Source: Notamacropus eugenii (taxonomy: Eukaryota > Chordata > Mammalia > Diprotodontia > Macropodidae). From it: a stretch of DNA of 64,000 bases. The stretch spans positions 389,320,853-389,384,852 of the forward strand of contig NC_092872.1 in the NCBI RefSeq assembly GCF_028372415.1. Direction: 5' to 3'. The translations under genes and the position numbers were made by a program. Shown one piece after another: positions 45,000 through 55,824 of this stretch. Positions within the stretch are counted from its first letter, which is position 1. Each line of letters begins with the position of its first letter. Below the pieces are notes generated by a model. The model was not told the origin of the DNA. It made no database searches and saw nothing but the letters and a program-made list of their open reading frames with translations.

Positions 45000-46125
45000 A
45001 TCAAATAAGATTTTATTTTTGTGCCAATTAGATTTGCTAAACTGCTCCCCCAATTTTTTTGAAAAAATTTAATACATCATAATTCTAAACCTGCCAAAAA
45101 CCAACAAATATAAGTATTTCCATATATAAAGAACAGGGAAAAGGTATTATATATGATACTACAAATCTCATTACATATAGCTTCAAGTTGTTGTTTTTGT
45201 TGTTTAATGGTATATACTAAATTCGTCACATTAATTCTAAGAGCTATCCCACTTGTCCATGTTTCCTTTTGGTTCCTTTCTGGGTTGTTGTTTTTTTTTT
45301 TAATGAATAATTGATCATCTTTTTTTCTTCCTTCTTATCTCCCTATTTTTCTTCCTTTCCTTTTTCTCTTCCTTCCTTTTGACAGTTATCACAATTCACC
45401 CTCTTCTCCCAAAATCAGTCCTCCAAAAACATTCTCCCTTTCAATAAGTTAGTGCCAAAGGAGGAAAAAAATAATACCATACTCTGTGTTTTAGACACAA
45501 ATCTGTCAGAAACAATTTAACATCCTAATTCCAAGCATTTCTAGTATAACGAGAGAAATGTTGAACCTGTCATAGTCTTTCCATGCCCTTAGCCATAGTT
45601 CTTTCCCCCTAGATGATTTGAGGTAACATTTGTCATCTTGAAGAAGATAAAAGTTTTAATATGTTGAAAATACAGCTTCGTATAAATATTCCAAAACAAT
45701 AGTCAATATTCAGTTCCTTCCTTGACCACTACTTTCAAGTGTTCTCTTGCAGTAATCAAAAGGATTTTCTCACTCTGATCAATATCTTAATCTTTTCTGA
45801 AGAGAAAAGAAAAAATGTCCACTAGACAGGTCATAATCCTATCATCAAGGGATGGAGCAGGCAATGAATTTAATAAGATAACAGGTATTCTTTGTTGAAA
45901 GTATGGTTTCCATTCCTAGTTCATTTCCCTAAGAAATACCTTTTATTCTCGGTTTTCTGCATACTTTCAAATACAAAAAAAAAAGTGTTGGAAAGGGTTT
46001 TGGGGCCAGAAAAAAGTCATTTATTAATATTTCTAGAAAAATTTTTTTAAAGATTTGGCCATATGTAGATATATATGCTTCCATATTAGCATAATTACAC
46101 AAGACATCTACATATTGACTGTGTC
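45000..46125. other. AT-rich spacer, unassigned
   Basis: Includes a T/CTTC-rich stretch at about 45290-45380. It could be an old L1 3'UTR in reverse, but I cannot align it to the better copies. Confidence 0.3.
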
Positions 46126-46129
46126 TAAA

Positions 46130-46245
46130 ACTTTCAGGTCAAAGACTGTTTTTACCCTTCTTTGTATCCCTAGAGCTTAGTACAGTGACTGACACTGGTA
46201 GTAAATGTTTAATAAATCCTTGCTGATTGATTGATTGACCGGTTG
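46130..46245 (+). mobile_element. L2 3' terminus
   Basis: CTTCTTTGTATCCCTAGAGC, TTAGTACAGTGACTGACACT and TTTAATAAATCCTTGCTGAT followed by GATTGATTGA-type repeats. Confidence 0.75.
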
Positions 46246-46249
46246 ACTG

Positions 46250-47160
46250 GCTGACTGAGTCTTTACTTCTAGTCTATCACATCTCTGTCTTCTTTGTTTT
46301 TTGGTTTTGTTTGTTTATTTCATTTGTTACAAGAATGGCTCATTGTGGGGGAAAATAGGGAAAGGATATATTTGGAAATGAAGATTAAACAATATCCATT
46401 TTTAAGAAATTAATTTCTAAAAATTGTTTCCTAAGTGATATGGAGTACAAAGATACTAGAAGATACTAGAAGAAGAAAAGACCCATGAACAGACTATTAA
46501 AATAGTCTAAGTCAGTCAGTCAAAAACATTTATTTTATGTTATGGGAGAAATATCTCCTCTTTGAATTTATGTGGTACTGAAATAAATCTACCAAAATGC
46601 AGAAATTTCAGAAGTCAAAAACCTAGGTTTTATTATGCTCAAGCATGGGTTTAGGAGGTTTAAAAAAAATCCTGAAAAAAAATTAAGAGGCTAAAGAGGT
46701 TTTTAATAGACAAAATTATGTCAGAGTGACAGAGAACTTGTTCTTTTACATACTGCATTCTCATACATTCTTCTAGGATATAGAAATTTTTTAAAGATTC
46801 ATAATCCTATGCTTCCTTTAATATCATAAAAGTGGAACAAATTTAGCTAAGCAATTAACATCTTATACATCTAAGGAAATAAACCTAGTCAACTAAGTCA
46901 GGTTACAGGTTAAACTAAATTTAGAGAGTTGGAAATGGGCTGATTGAGAGGGGAGATTTACATGCCTACAGAGCAGAATCCATTCCTGAAATAAGGCAAG
47001 GTGATTTATTTCAGGAAACTATAACTATACTTTTTGGCTTCTAATCTGAGGAATGTTTGAGACCTTAAATAAATTTTTATATCCCATAGCACAAGTTTCA
47101 AACAGCTCAATAACCTCCTAAGGAGGAGAAATGACCTCCTTACAAATGACAAATATCAAT
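46250..47160. other. Spacer with no recognised element
   Basis: No landmark or credible frame. Confidence 0.3.
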
Positions 47161-47164
47161 AAAA

Positions 47165-47310
47165 AGAAATGAAAAATTATTATACCTACTATGTGTTGGC
47201 ACTGTGCTAAGTGCTGGGAATGCAAATACAAATAGCCCTTGCCCTTAGGGAGTTTATAATCTAAAAGGGGAAGATAATAGTGTACAAAAGGAAACTGAAA
47301 AGTGGAGGGG
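47165..47310 (-). mobile_element. L2 3' end
   Basis: CCTACTATGTGTTGGCACTG, TGCTAAGTGCTGGGAATGC and GGAGTTTATAATCTAAAAGG in reversed L2 order. Confidence 0.7.
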
Positions 47311-47690
47311 GAAAGGGTAAAGTGTCCCACACTGGGGCATGATGGAGAAATCCAAATCCCAAAGAGTGCCCATCAGGGTAGTAAATAAAGAGATGGCTGG
47401 CCTAGATGTCCTCCTAAATTCAAGGTTCTGGAGGTGCTCTCTGCCTTTCAATCAGAGAAGCCCCAGAAGGTTGATGTGGTCTTACAAGATGAGGAAGTTC
47501 CTGGGGCCTCATGGAGAAATTCAGAAGAGTACAGTCAAATAGAGAATGAAGAGGAAAAAAGAAATGAAAGCCTAAACTAGAATAGTACCAAGGGGACTGG
47601 AAAGGAGTTGGAGGGGTGAGAAAAGATATGCCACTTCTTTTCCCCTTACCTGGAAGACCTTTTCTGCTGCCTCCCTTTTCTACCTATCTG
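47310..47690. other. Unassigned stretch
   Basis: A 67-codon + frame (47339-47542) and others show no domain. Probably repeat-derived. Confidence 0.3.
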
Positions 47691-47759
47691 GATTTTATTG
47701 GAAGCTATCAGAGAATTCATGTTAAATCTTATCATCCTTTGAAGGAACAAAAGCATTTC

Positions 47760-48170
47760 CCCTGCCCATGAGACTCTCTACTTTTCCCTCTGTTTATCTC
47801 AGTGTTAACCATCATCCCTCAAGACCCATTTCCAGTCCTCCCTCCTCCATGAAACCTTTCTGGTCCTATGGAACCAGTGATATCTCCCTCCTCTCAACTT
47901 CTATACTACTTTTTAAAGTTTAGATACCTCCATGTTACCTGCATTATGAAAGCTAACACTTCACAAAAGTATGCTTTATATCTCTAACTAGGCTCAATGA
48001 GGGCAATACTGGTTCTTATTCTTTTTTTTTTTTATCCCCAGAGTATCTTTAGGAAGTCTCTTTTGACCAAAATAGGAGTTCAGTAAATATTTGTTAATTA
48101 CTTGTATTTGTAATTTTAGAGTTATTGTGGTTTCTAGCACATAGTAAGCACTTAATAAATGATTGCTTCT
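47760..48170 (+). mobile_element. L2 3' region
   Basis: CTCCTCCATGAAACCTTTCT, TGAGGGCAATACTGGTTCTT and the terminus TAGCACATAGTAAGCACTTA followed by ATAAATGATTGC. Confidence 0.55.
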
Positions 48171-48174
48171 TGCT

Positions 48175-49010
48175 TTGCTAATTAGTAAGTGGTATCCCTG
48201 AAGAATGGGGCCAACGGCCAGAACAGGACCCTTTTCTTTCAAGAGTATTGGCTCCTATCACACAGAGAGAAGTTGGCCACTTATCCTTCCCAAATCAAAG
48301 AAGAAAGTATCCCATTGGGTGCGACCCTTTTGTCTCTTTTCTCAATCCTCCTCTCTGAACCTCTGCATCCAGACCACAAAGCACAATGATCCAGGAACTG
48401 CAGTGTTTGGGAAGGAACAAAGAAATAGCTTTTCTTTTACTTCAGGGTTAATAGCAACTGTCATCATGCTTGAAGTCAAGTTACCTGGCAGCATTTGGGC
48501 CATCACATTACCGGTTTTTTATTCCTTAAATAGGCATGGATATTTAACATAATGATGTGAGGGCTGGGAAATATTTTCCATAACTCAGAATAAATTGTGT
48601 GGTCCAAGCCAATGAGCCCAGAAAGAAGGTTTTATTAGTTCAATTCATGCCAACTGTGGCTGAATTTCCTTTCTCTGTCCAAAGATGGGTGCCAACAGTG
48701 GGTGAAAGGGAGTGGAACTTAGTATATAAGCCATATCATGTTTAGATTTCAATGTAATTTGCAGTCTTCTTAATGGCTTCCTCAATCCAGAATATTCACA
48801 AACTATTTAATACATCAGCTTCATCCATTTATCCCTGGCAGTAACAACCACCGTTCATAGCCAGTTTCTAAACCACCATCTTAGCCATACTGTTTGTCAC
48901 TAAAAAAATAACTGCTGAGGCTTCATGGCTATTTTTTAAAAATCATTTTTAGAAAGTTTTCTTCTGATGTCTGGTATAGTTTGCAGTAAGGAAGGGCAAG
49001 AAATTACACG
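48175..49010. other. Spacer with no recognised element
   Basis: No recognised repeat. The frame 48205-48552 (115 codons) has no domain or start/splice context that would support a gene. Confidence 0.3.
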
Positions 49011-49011
49011 A

Positions 49012-49080
49012 GGCAGCTAGGTGGTGCACCGGACAGGAGTCAGGAAAACCTGAATTCAAATCTAGATTCAGACACTCACC
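49012..49080 (+). mobile_element. CORE-SINE head fragment
   Basis: GAGGCAGCTAGGTGGTGCAC through AACCTGAATTCAAATCTAGA and TTCAGACACTCACC. Only the head is present. Confidence 0.65.
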
Positions 49081-49234
49081 CAACTCCCCCTCTCCAGCAG
49101 ACTAACCGTACTGGTGCCATACTTACTGTGGACACCCATTCAGCATTAGCTCACTACTACATAGAAAAAGAGAGACAGGCAGGAGGGGAAGAAGAAAGGA
49201 GGGAGGGAGACTGTTTATTGTGTTGTTTGTTTTT

Positions 49235-49440
49235 TAAATAACTAAGTTTCAAGACAACTTAAATCTCACTTCTGCAAAAGGCTTTTCCTCTCTGAGATTA
49301 CCTTCCTATCACATTTTATGTATCAATTTGTATTTTTTTAAACGATATTTACATGATCCTTGGAGGCAGTTTATTTTTCCCCCTTTCTTGCTTAGCACAG
49401 CTCCTGCAGTAAGTGCTTAATAAATGTTTGTTGATTGAGC
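49235..49440 (+). mobile_element. L2 3' end
   Basis: AAGGCTTTTCCTCTCTGAGA, TTGCTTAGCACAGCTCCTGC and TAAGTGCTTAATAAATGTTT then GTTGATTGA. Confidence 0.7.
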
Positions 49441-49729
49441 AGCTTCCCAGAAAGCACCAGAAGAAACCCTAGAGAGTTTTGGGGAAAGGCTAGTTTCTAC
49501 AGGGGAGGGTGGGTGGCTGTATGTTTCCTACTCCCAGGAGGACTCTAAATGAAATGGATGGGTTGTAGGTAAGGTGACTTTAGTGTGTGTAAATTGAATT
49601 TTTGTTATTATTTCTTAGAGTTCAGGCTCCCAGGATCTGTAGCCATATCAATCTACTGTTCCCAGGTATTAGATATGAGCTCCCACAGTTATGGTTCAAA
49701 ACATCTCCACCACGCTTGTGCAGAGTTAT

Positions 49730-49780
49730 ATAATGGTAATAACATAACATAACATATATAATGGTAATAACATAAACATC
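49730..49780. repeat. Short tandem duplication
   Basis: The unit ATATAATGGTAATAACATAA occurs twice, about 24 bp apart, with extra AACAT copies between. Confidence 0.8.
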
Positions 49781-49859
49781 CACCACAGCTGCACAGTAAG
49801 GTACAGGGATGAGGTGATGTAAACTTGCCAGGTTACTGCGGGCAATACACCTTCTTTGT

Positions 49860-50365
49860 CTGATACCTTATAAAGCAGGTGGTCAGTGGTCAGTAAATGG
49901 GGAGCCCTTAGGGTTGAATGCACAGACTCTGCGCCTGCCTCAACTGGCCCCCACTGAGGCTGTGGGAGGGGGGAACCTTAGGGTTGAGTGCGCAAGCTGG
50001 AATGCCGAGCTGGCCTTCATCTGCACCCCCATCAAGACTTGGGGGATCCAGCAGCACAAGCTGTGCCTGCCTCCACTGGCCTCATCCAGACTTAGGGGTA
50101 TTTGCCCCTGTTTCAGGGAATGCTACAGGAGTTTGTGCTCTCATCATCAGCAATCCTCCCCTGAGAAAACTGGACTAAAATAAGATCATGACCCCCTTCT
50201 TAGCGTCTTTCCTGTATGACCAAATGTGCTAGCAGCCCTCCTGTGTGCTGTGTTTACCTGTCTTATTGTGGATAACTGCTGAAGGCTCACAGAGCGTAAA
50301 ATTTGGCAGGGACACTCGGTGCTCTTTTCCCAGAGGCTTCCCAGTCTCTCACACAGCTGATTCAC
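49860..50365 (+). other. Region directly upstream of the TTC1 island, unassigned (LTR-like?)
   Basis: Begins near a TTATAAAG box (about 49868). It has two imperfect copies of an AGGGTTGA(A/G)TGC block (about 49910 and 49981) and GC-richer sequence, then ACTAAAATAAGATC near 50175. The layout loosely recalls an LTR, but I see no defining ends. The frames here are not supported as genes. Confidence 0.25.
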
Positions 50366-50369
50366 CGCC

Positions 50370-50900
50370 GTAACACAACATGGCGTCTACCTGCCTAAGA
50401 CATAGTCCGTACAGTGACGTAGCTCCGCGGGAGTCGTTGCCTTCCCCGCCCCAGGGCCCGCAGAACGACTCCCAGAATTCTTCGCGGCGCCGAAGCCATT
50501 GGTCGGCGCGAGCGGAAGTGCACCGGCTCGCAGAGAGGTGAAGGGTGAAAGTTGGGCAGAAGGTGAAGCAGCGTCGGGACTGCTGGTTCTGCGGAGCAAG
50601 AGCCCTCGGGCCGGGCCTGACAGGCCTCCGGTGAGAGCGGGGAGGAAGCAGGCGTAGACGTTTCGGGCCCTGGGCACGTAGGAGCTTGGACTCCAGGGTC
50701 GGGGATATTGGGACCGATCCCGCTACCTCTGGGGGAGGGGAGGGGAGGGAACGGAGCCGTTGTGGGCAGCGGGGCGCCGGGCTATCCGTCCCTATCCGTC
50801 CGGCCTTCCGAGGCGAGGCCTGAGGCGGGGTTCGTGCTCGGAGCTGAGGGGGAAGCCGGGCTACCTGCTCGGCGTTATCCCACCAAAACCCCCATGGAGG
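50370..50900 (+). promoter_or_regulatory. TTC1: CpG-island promoter of TTC1
   Basis: The only strongly GC- and CpG-rich block in the window, about 1 kb upstream of the TTC1 coding exon. Visible candidate sites are: a YY1-type AACATGGCGTC at about 50378-50388; a CRE-like TGACGT at 50415-50420; a ZNF143-like ACTCCCAGAATTC at 50468-50480; an inverted CCAAT box (ATTGG) at 50498-50502; and an ETS site CGGAAGTG at 50513-50520. There is no TATA box, as expected for a housekeeping gene. Transcription probably starts around 50520-50560, but the exact start is inferred. Confidence 0.85.
50540..50630 (+). other. TTC1: TTC1 exon 1 (5'UTR, non-coding)
   Basis: A consensus splice donor, CCG/GTGAGAG, sits at 50630/50631 just downstream of the promoter motifs. 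No ATG in this stretch opens into the TTC1 frame, so the exon is read as untranslated leader joined to the exon starting at 51821. The 5' limit is approximate. Confidence 0.6.
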
Positions 50901-51820
50901 GGGGAGGAGCCTGGATTGGTTCTGGGAATGCTCCGCTCCCCTCCCCCAAATAAACTCTCTCTAGATTCCTCTCTCCCACTACTGTCTCTGTCTCCTCTGG
51001 TATCTGCGTGTCTGTCTCTGCCTCTCTTGTGTCCCTGCGTCTGTCTCTGCCTCTTCATGTGTACGTGCCTGTCTCCTTTCTTTCTCCTCCCCTCCCCCAC
51101 CTCTCTTCGCCTCTTCCTCCCTCCCTCCGTTTCCTCTCCCCTTCCCCCTTGTATGACCTCATTCGAAGTCCTCTCGCCTCTCGGACCTGTTTTCTCTGGA
51201 AAAATGAGGCTGTTTGCCTCGATGACCCTCATGGTTCTCTTTCCGATCCTCTGACCATATTATGTTATGTCATTGTGCAGAAGTGGGAGGGGGCAGGCAA
51301 TCCAGGCCCATTCATTTATTCTGACTGTCATGTGACCGCTCCCTGCTACTTAGTACTTACGTCTTATTCCCCTACTAGTAAATTCTATGGAGGGAAAGTT
51401 CTGGTCTTATTCTCCTACTAGGAAGTTCTAGGAGAGGAGAAATCAAGTTATGGCCAAATTTTTCCTTCTCTTTCATTGTTCAGTACACCGTAGGTGCTTA
51501 ATAAACATTGGACAAGTGATCCCATCGAGTGGTATTTCCAACAAAGGTTTAGCAAGGAAAAGATAAAAGGTTAATTATTATGCATGAGAAGTCCTGGTAA
51601 TCCATTTGACCTGGAAAGTGGTCTTCATTTAAAATTATCTGTATTTCTTCTCTTGGATTATATGTTTGACAGCTTTACTCTTTTCAATGAATGTGAAATA
51701 GTACTATGCACAACTTTTTGAATACCTATAAGGAAACATTTTTTATATATGCAAACAGTATCCTTTTTGTTTACAGCACTGGCCAACTTAAATAATTTTT
51801 TTTCTCTTTGTCTCCCAAAG
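50631..51820 (+). other. TTC1: TTC1 intron 1
   Basis: Runs from the donor GTGAGAG at 50631 to the acceptor CCCAAAG ending at 51820, which follows a T-rich tract. The first 300 bp are still CpG-rich. About 50955-51160 is a pyrimidine-rich (CT/TGTCTC) low-complexity stretch. About 51480-51515 has an L2-type 3' end (TAGGTGCTTAATAAA). No coding exon is seen. Confidence 0.7.
50955..51160 (+). repeat. Pyrimidine-rich low-complexity tract in TTC1 intron 1
   Basis: CTCTCT, TGTCTCTG and CCTCCCTC units for about 200 bp. It causes the long artificial frames on both strands here. Confidence 0.7.
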
Positions 51821-51859
51821 TTCCTATCCTTACACCCCACGCCCCCCATGGAAGTCAAC

Positions 51860-52180
51860 ATGGGGGAGAGAGCAGAAGATTCTAGGCCTCCGGAGGACTT
51901 GTTCAATGGTTTAAAGGTTACTGATCCCCAGGAATCAGAGTGTGCTAGCCCCCTGGTGTCTAGTTTAAAAGATGAGTATATTAACAGCAAACTACTAAAG
52001 GATGTTCAGGACCAGGGAGAAGATGAGTGCTTTCATGACTGTAATGACTCATTTCAAGACAAGGAGGATCCAGGAGTGGAAGAGCCAAAAGATAAACTGG
52101 GTGATGATGTGAATCCCTCAGAACTAGAAGAAGAATACTTACTGAGATTGGAAAAAGATATGCCAGATGACGAGAAACAG
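51860..52180 (+). CDS. TTC1: TTC1 first coding exon (N-terminal part)
   Basis: Encodes the acidic N-terminal region of TTC1, a cytosolic TPR co-chaperone/adaptor reported to bind Hsp90/Hsp70 and G-protein or Ras family partners. The exon begins at 51821 after an acceptor AG. The encoded MGERAEDSRPPEDLFNGLKV lines up with human MGEKSENCGVPEDLLNGLKV. Further matches are GEDECFHDCNDSFQ, ELEEEYLLRLEKDMPDDEKQ and the phase-0 donor CAG/GTAAAT at 52180/52181; in human the next exon starts KRREEST. The three TPR repeats are encoded to the right of the window. There are two in-frame ATGs. The upstream one at 51848 would add MEVN but has C at -3; the one at 51860 has A at -3 and G at +4 and matches the human start, so I chose it. 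The exon has 107 whole codons and no lesion. Confidence 0.95.
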
Positions 52181-52184
52181 GTAA

Positions 52185-53030
52185 ATATCTTCACTGCATT
52201 GTGGGAAAAAAGTCATCTTTATCGAAGGTACATTTCTTCAGATTAGCCAGTGAAAGATGTTTGAAAACGACTAGTAGTAAAGTATTCCTGTACAGCATTT
52301 CACTATTGTCTTCCTCCTATATTCTCATAGATACTGTAGCGAGGGCTAGAAATGTCTGGCAGTCGAATGTCATCATCTAGTCAAGTCTTAATTGGTTTTC
52401 TTTCTGTTTGCCATCCTGAACAGCAAAAACATAAAAAGGCAATTTTGAGAAAATAGAAAAAAAGCAAACTTGTTCTCTAAAATGTGTGCCAGCAGCCTGT
52501 AAAGTTGAGGTTTTTCTTTTGGTTTCGTGAGGGTTTTGGTGTGTTGGATTTTTTTTTTTCAGCTTCATCTTAAAAGTGAACATTTACATAGTACTTTACC
52601 TATATAATCTCATTAGTTACTAAGGATGCAGATATAATGAATGAAACATGATAATTTCTCATAAGGAGCGTTTGGTCTAATGAAAGAGACAGGACATATA
52701 CATAACTATGTATTGTCTCCATTTACATTACTAAATATTGTATGTAATAGCTTTGTGCACATATGGATGCAAAGATTCATTAAATGAGACACAGCAGGTA
52801 TACCCTTCTATGCTGCTTAACCAGTGAACTATCCCTTCAGTGCGCAAGTTACCTCTTTTAGAGATAAGGAAGAAGGGATATTCTCTGAATCCTTGGACCT
52901 CAAGTGAGACTGTTCCATGTGGTCATCCATCTGATGTTCATACTTTTCTGCCTAGAGATTCATTGAATTTCTCAACTTAAGTCATTAATAGTTGACAACT
53001 GGTCACATTCAGTTAGAAGTGGACTTGAAC
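52185..53030. other. TTC1 intron 2, start: no recognised element
   Basis: Unique-looking AT-rich sequence. No repeat landmark and no coding signal. Confidence 0.35.
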
Positions 53031-53034
53031 GTAA

Positions 53035-53105
53035 GTTAACAAATATTTGTTAAGCATTCACTGTGTGCCAGGCACTGTATTGTGCTGAAAAGTATTTGAA
53101 GGAAA
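53035..53105 (-). mobile_element. L2 3' terminus
   Basis: AACAAATATTTGTTAAGCAT, TCACTGTGTGCCAGGCACTG and a short remainder. Confidence 0.7.
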
Positions 53106-53109
53106 AAAA

Positions 53110-54200
53110 GTACAAGAAATAATGCCTTCAAATGTCTCTTTGATAGTTACATCAGGGAGCTGAATGAAAAGCAGGGAGTGGAGAGTAGAATGTGTCTTAA
53201 TATCTTCTGAGGGTCAGTTTTCTTTATCAAATTTGTTGGTTTTAAATTATGACTATTGTCTGGCAAAAAGAATGAAAGAATGCAGAGATACTTTAAGCTA
53301 CCTTAGTGAAAATACCTCTGAACATGTAATCATTAGGCACTTAATGATTTGATAATCTTAGAGAAATTGTTTCCAGAAGTGCTAAGATTTTTTTAGTTCA
53401 GCATTTGTTTCACTAATGCTATCTCTTAATTATTCGATTTAAAATTAGTACAGGACTTTCTTGCCCTTCTGACTAGGTCCTTGCTAGGTTGAAGGACTGG
53501 CAAATCTGACAGCTTTTGATATTTTTGGTGTTTGTGTTAAGATGACAAAGTTTTTCTGGAAGGACTTCCAAGGTTAGTGCACCATGGTGTATCTACCCAT
53601 CTAAAGTTTTCAGTCTTGTGGATCCTGTAACTGAGTTTTATTAGTACTTCCAGTTCACATGAATTAATTGATGCTAAGCAAACTTATCATAAAGCCAGAC
53701 TGCCAGTTTGTTCATTTACAATGGGTATAGTAGCTAAGTCTAGATGTTCTTGTCTGTGTGTATGTACGTATGAATTCAGAAAACCAAATTGCGTATAGCT
53801 CAGAAGCTTGCTTGGTGAACATGAAATCAAAACAAAAGAATTCTCATTAAGAACTGTCCTAAAGATTACCCTTCAGCATTTTAAATATGGGTCTAACTCT
53901 GGCAGATACTTATACTCTTTTCTAGAGTCCATATTTCTTACATCCTATATTTGTGCTTGATTTAAATATCTTTACAACATCAGCATACTTGGGGGAAAAT
54001 TAATTGGTTTCATTGGGCTTCTGTGGTTGCCTCTGGAAAAGCCTCTAATTTTATCTGTTATGTCTATACAGTATTGCTGTTAATATCACAAAAGATATTT
54101 CCTTTCTAACCTTTCTTTTCATTTTCCCTGGATTTTAACATGTCTTATTTTTAGACCAGTATGTATTCATTGACACCTTGCCATACTTATTAATGTTTGG
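53110..54200. other. TTC1 intron 2: no recognised element
   Basis: AT-rich, unique-looking sequence without landmarks. Confidence 0.35.
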
Positions 54201-54217
54201 TTTAAATGAACACTATG

Positions 54218-54530
54218 TGTGTGTTCATCCTTCATTGCCAAAGAAGACTATGCCATCAGAGAAGTAATGACATGACTTGCACTTGACTTTGTTTTGAGTG
54301 AGGGAGGGCTGTGAAGGTCACCAGCCTCACTTCTCCTGCAGAGCCATCTGAATCCAGTGACCAGATATTCATCAGGATTACTGGACATGACCCAGGATGA
54401 GGCAGTTGGGGTTAAGTGACTTGCCCAAGGTCACACAGCTAGTGAGTGTCAAGTGTCTGAGGTGAGATTTGAACTGAGGTCCTCCTGACTCCTGCACTGG
54501 TGCTTTATCCACTGCATCACCTAGCTGCCC
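54218..54530 (-). mobile_element. RTE-tailed CORE-SINE (WSINE1-like), full length, young
   Basis: In reverse: TGTGTGTTCATCCTTCATTG (tail), GTAATGACATGACTTGCACT, CACCAGCCTCACTTCTCCTG, CAGATATTCATCAGGATTAC, GAGGCAGTTGGGGTTAAGTG, CACACAGCTAGTGAGTGTC, TTTATCCACTGCATCACC and the head end TAGCTGCCC. A perfect 14-bp target duplication AAATGAACACTATG lies at 54204-54217 and 54531-54544. Same family as the copy at 10274. Confidence 0.92.
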
Positions 54531-54544
54531 AAATGAACACTATG

Positions 54545-55410
54545 GACAAATGCCAAATGGGTATTGTGAGGCTGAGTCTGAAGTAGACAATATGTCAGCT
54601 CTTCAGCTAGGTTTAAGCAACTTAGTTTTCATTCTAAAGAAAAATTTGTGGCAGAACTTCATTTTAATACTTTCCAAGATTTTGTCACTGTGCATGCTGC
54701 TTCTACCGACACAGATAATAACCAGTCCATGCTTTAGCAGATGGCCTTCAGGATATTTTTGTGGTCCCAAAAAAAAAAATCGTCACCTGATAGCAAACTC
54801 TCTGAATTTAAGAAGTCTGCTCCTCCGGAACAGGCACACTGTGCTCAATAGTCTTGGCTGCTGTAGGAACCTCCAGAGCTTGTACTCTGCTGCTGGCAAA
54901 ACCCAAGAACTTTAAAAAGAAGCCTTAATTTTGTTAAAGCTGTTTCTAAGAAATTGAAATTCAGCATTAACAGGCAATAAAAATTTATCAAGGTAGAGAT
55001 AATCAGATGGATCAAAGAAGGATAGACAAGGATTAATGATAAATCAGTTTTGATCATGAAGTAATTTGAAAAAATATCTCCAAAAGTCTCCAAGAACAAA
55101 TCTTCGTAGAATTACTGGTAATTTACTCCCTAAGGAAGCATTTCAGGAAGATCTTTGAAGTTATTTATGAAACAAACTTTCTTTGTGTAAATATTGTAAA
55201 AGAAATGGTCTCTGATTTCAAAGACTATATATAGTTCTGGAAAAGTCACTGTATGCTATTTTTATGAGGCTGCTTAAGAAAATATGAATCTCCCCTCCTA
55301 TTATTCTTACTAGTCTTAGAACAATTTGAAGGTCTGATTTCCACAGTACTTTCAGTGTTTTCTGAGTGTTTTGCCATCATAATTTTCACATCATAATTTT
55401 CTTTAAGACA
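54545..55410. other. TTC1 intron 2: no recognised element
   Basis: The frame 54550-54915 (121 codons) has no domain and no start or splice support. Confidence 0.35.
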
Positions 55411-55414
55411 TAGA

Positions 55415-55820
55415 TGTTCAGTAATTCAGAAACTAAAAGCTTAGGTCTTGGGATTAGAAGACCTGAATTCTAGTCTCAAATGCTCTGACACCCATCGTCT
55501 TGTAAAGCTGCCTCCCTTTTTGTATTATAAGGGGGTAGTGTTTTAATCACTTACTTTACAAAAAGACATTATGAAATAAACACTTCATAAAACTTTAAAG
55601 CAACGTATAAATATGAGTGTATCATAGGATTATAGATTTAGATCTGAAAAATTCCCCCTTTGGAATACAACCCCTTCACTGAGCAGATGAGGAAACTGAG
55701 GCCCAGAGAGTTGAAGTGACCATCCCAGGGTTGCACAGGTAGTAAGGCAGAGCCTTGATCTGAATCAAGTCCTCTGGTTCTAAATCCAATATTCTTTCTA
55801 CTGTACCATAATATTTGATA
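55415..55820. mobile_element. SINE and MIR relics
   Basis: About 55440-55490 has a + strand SINE head (TTAGAAGACCTGAATTCTAG). About 55630-55810 is a reversed MIR (GATGAGGAAACTGAGGCCCA, AGTGACCATCCCAGGGTTGC, ATTCTTTCTACTGTACC). Confidence 0.6.
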
Positions 55821-55824
55821 TTGT

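Larger units (their letters stand above)
8901..50365. other. Intergenic spacer between ADRA1B and TTC1
   Basis: About 41 kb with no host exon that I can recognise on either strand. The open frames here are LINE-derived or low complexity. The repeats are listed one by one. Confidence 0.7.

Noticed and set aside
50387-51254. Several 80-160 codon frames in the CpG island and intron 1
   Set aside because: GC-rich or CT-rich composition explains the open frames; no family resemblance and they conflict with the TTC1 exon structure.
52181-52246. Read-through extension of TTC1 (VNIFTALWEKSH...)
   Set aside because: It begins exactly at a consensus GTAAAT donor after the conserved EKQ; human TTC1 continues KRREES from the next exon. 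Intronic sequence.
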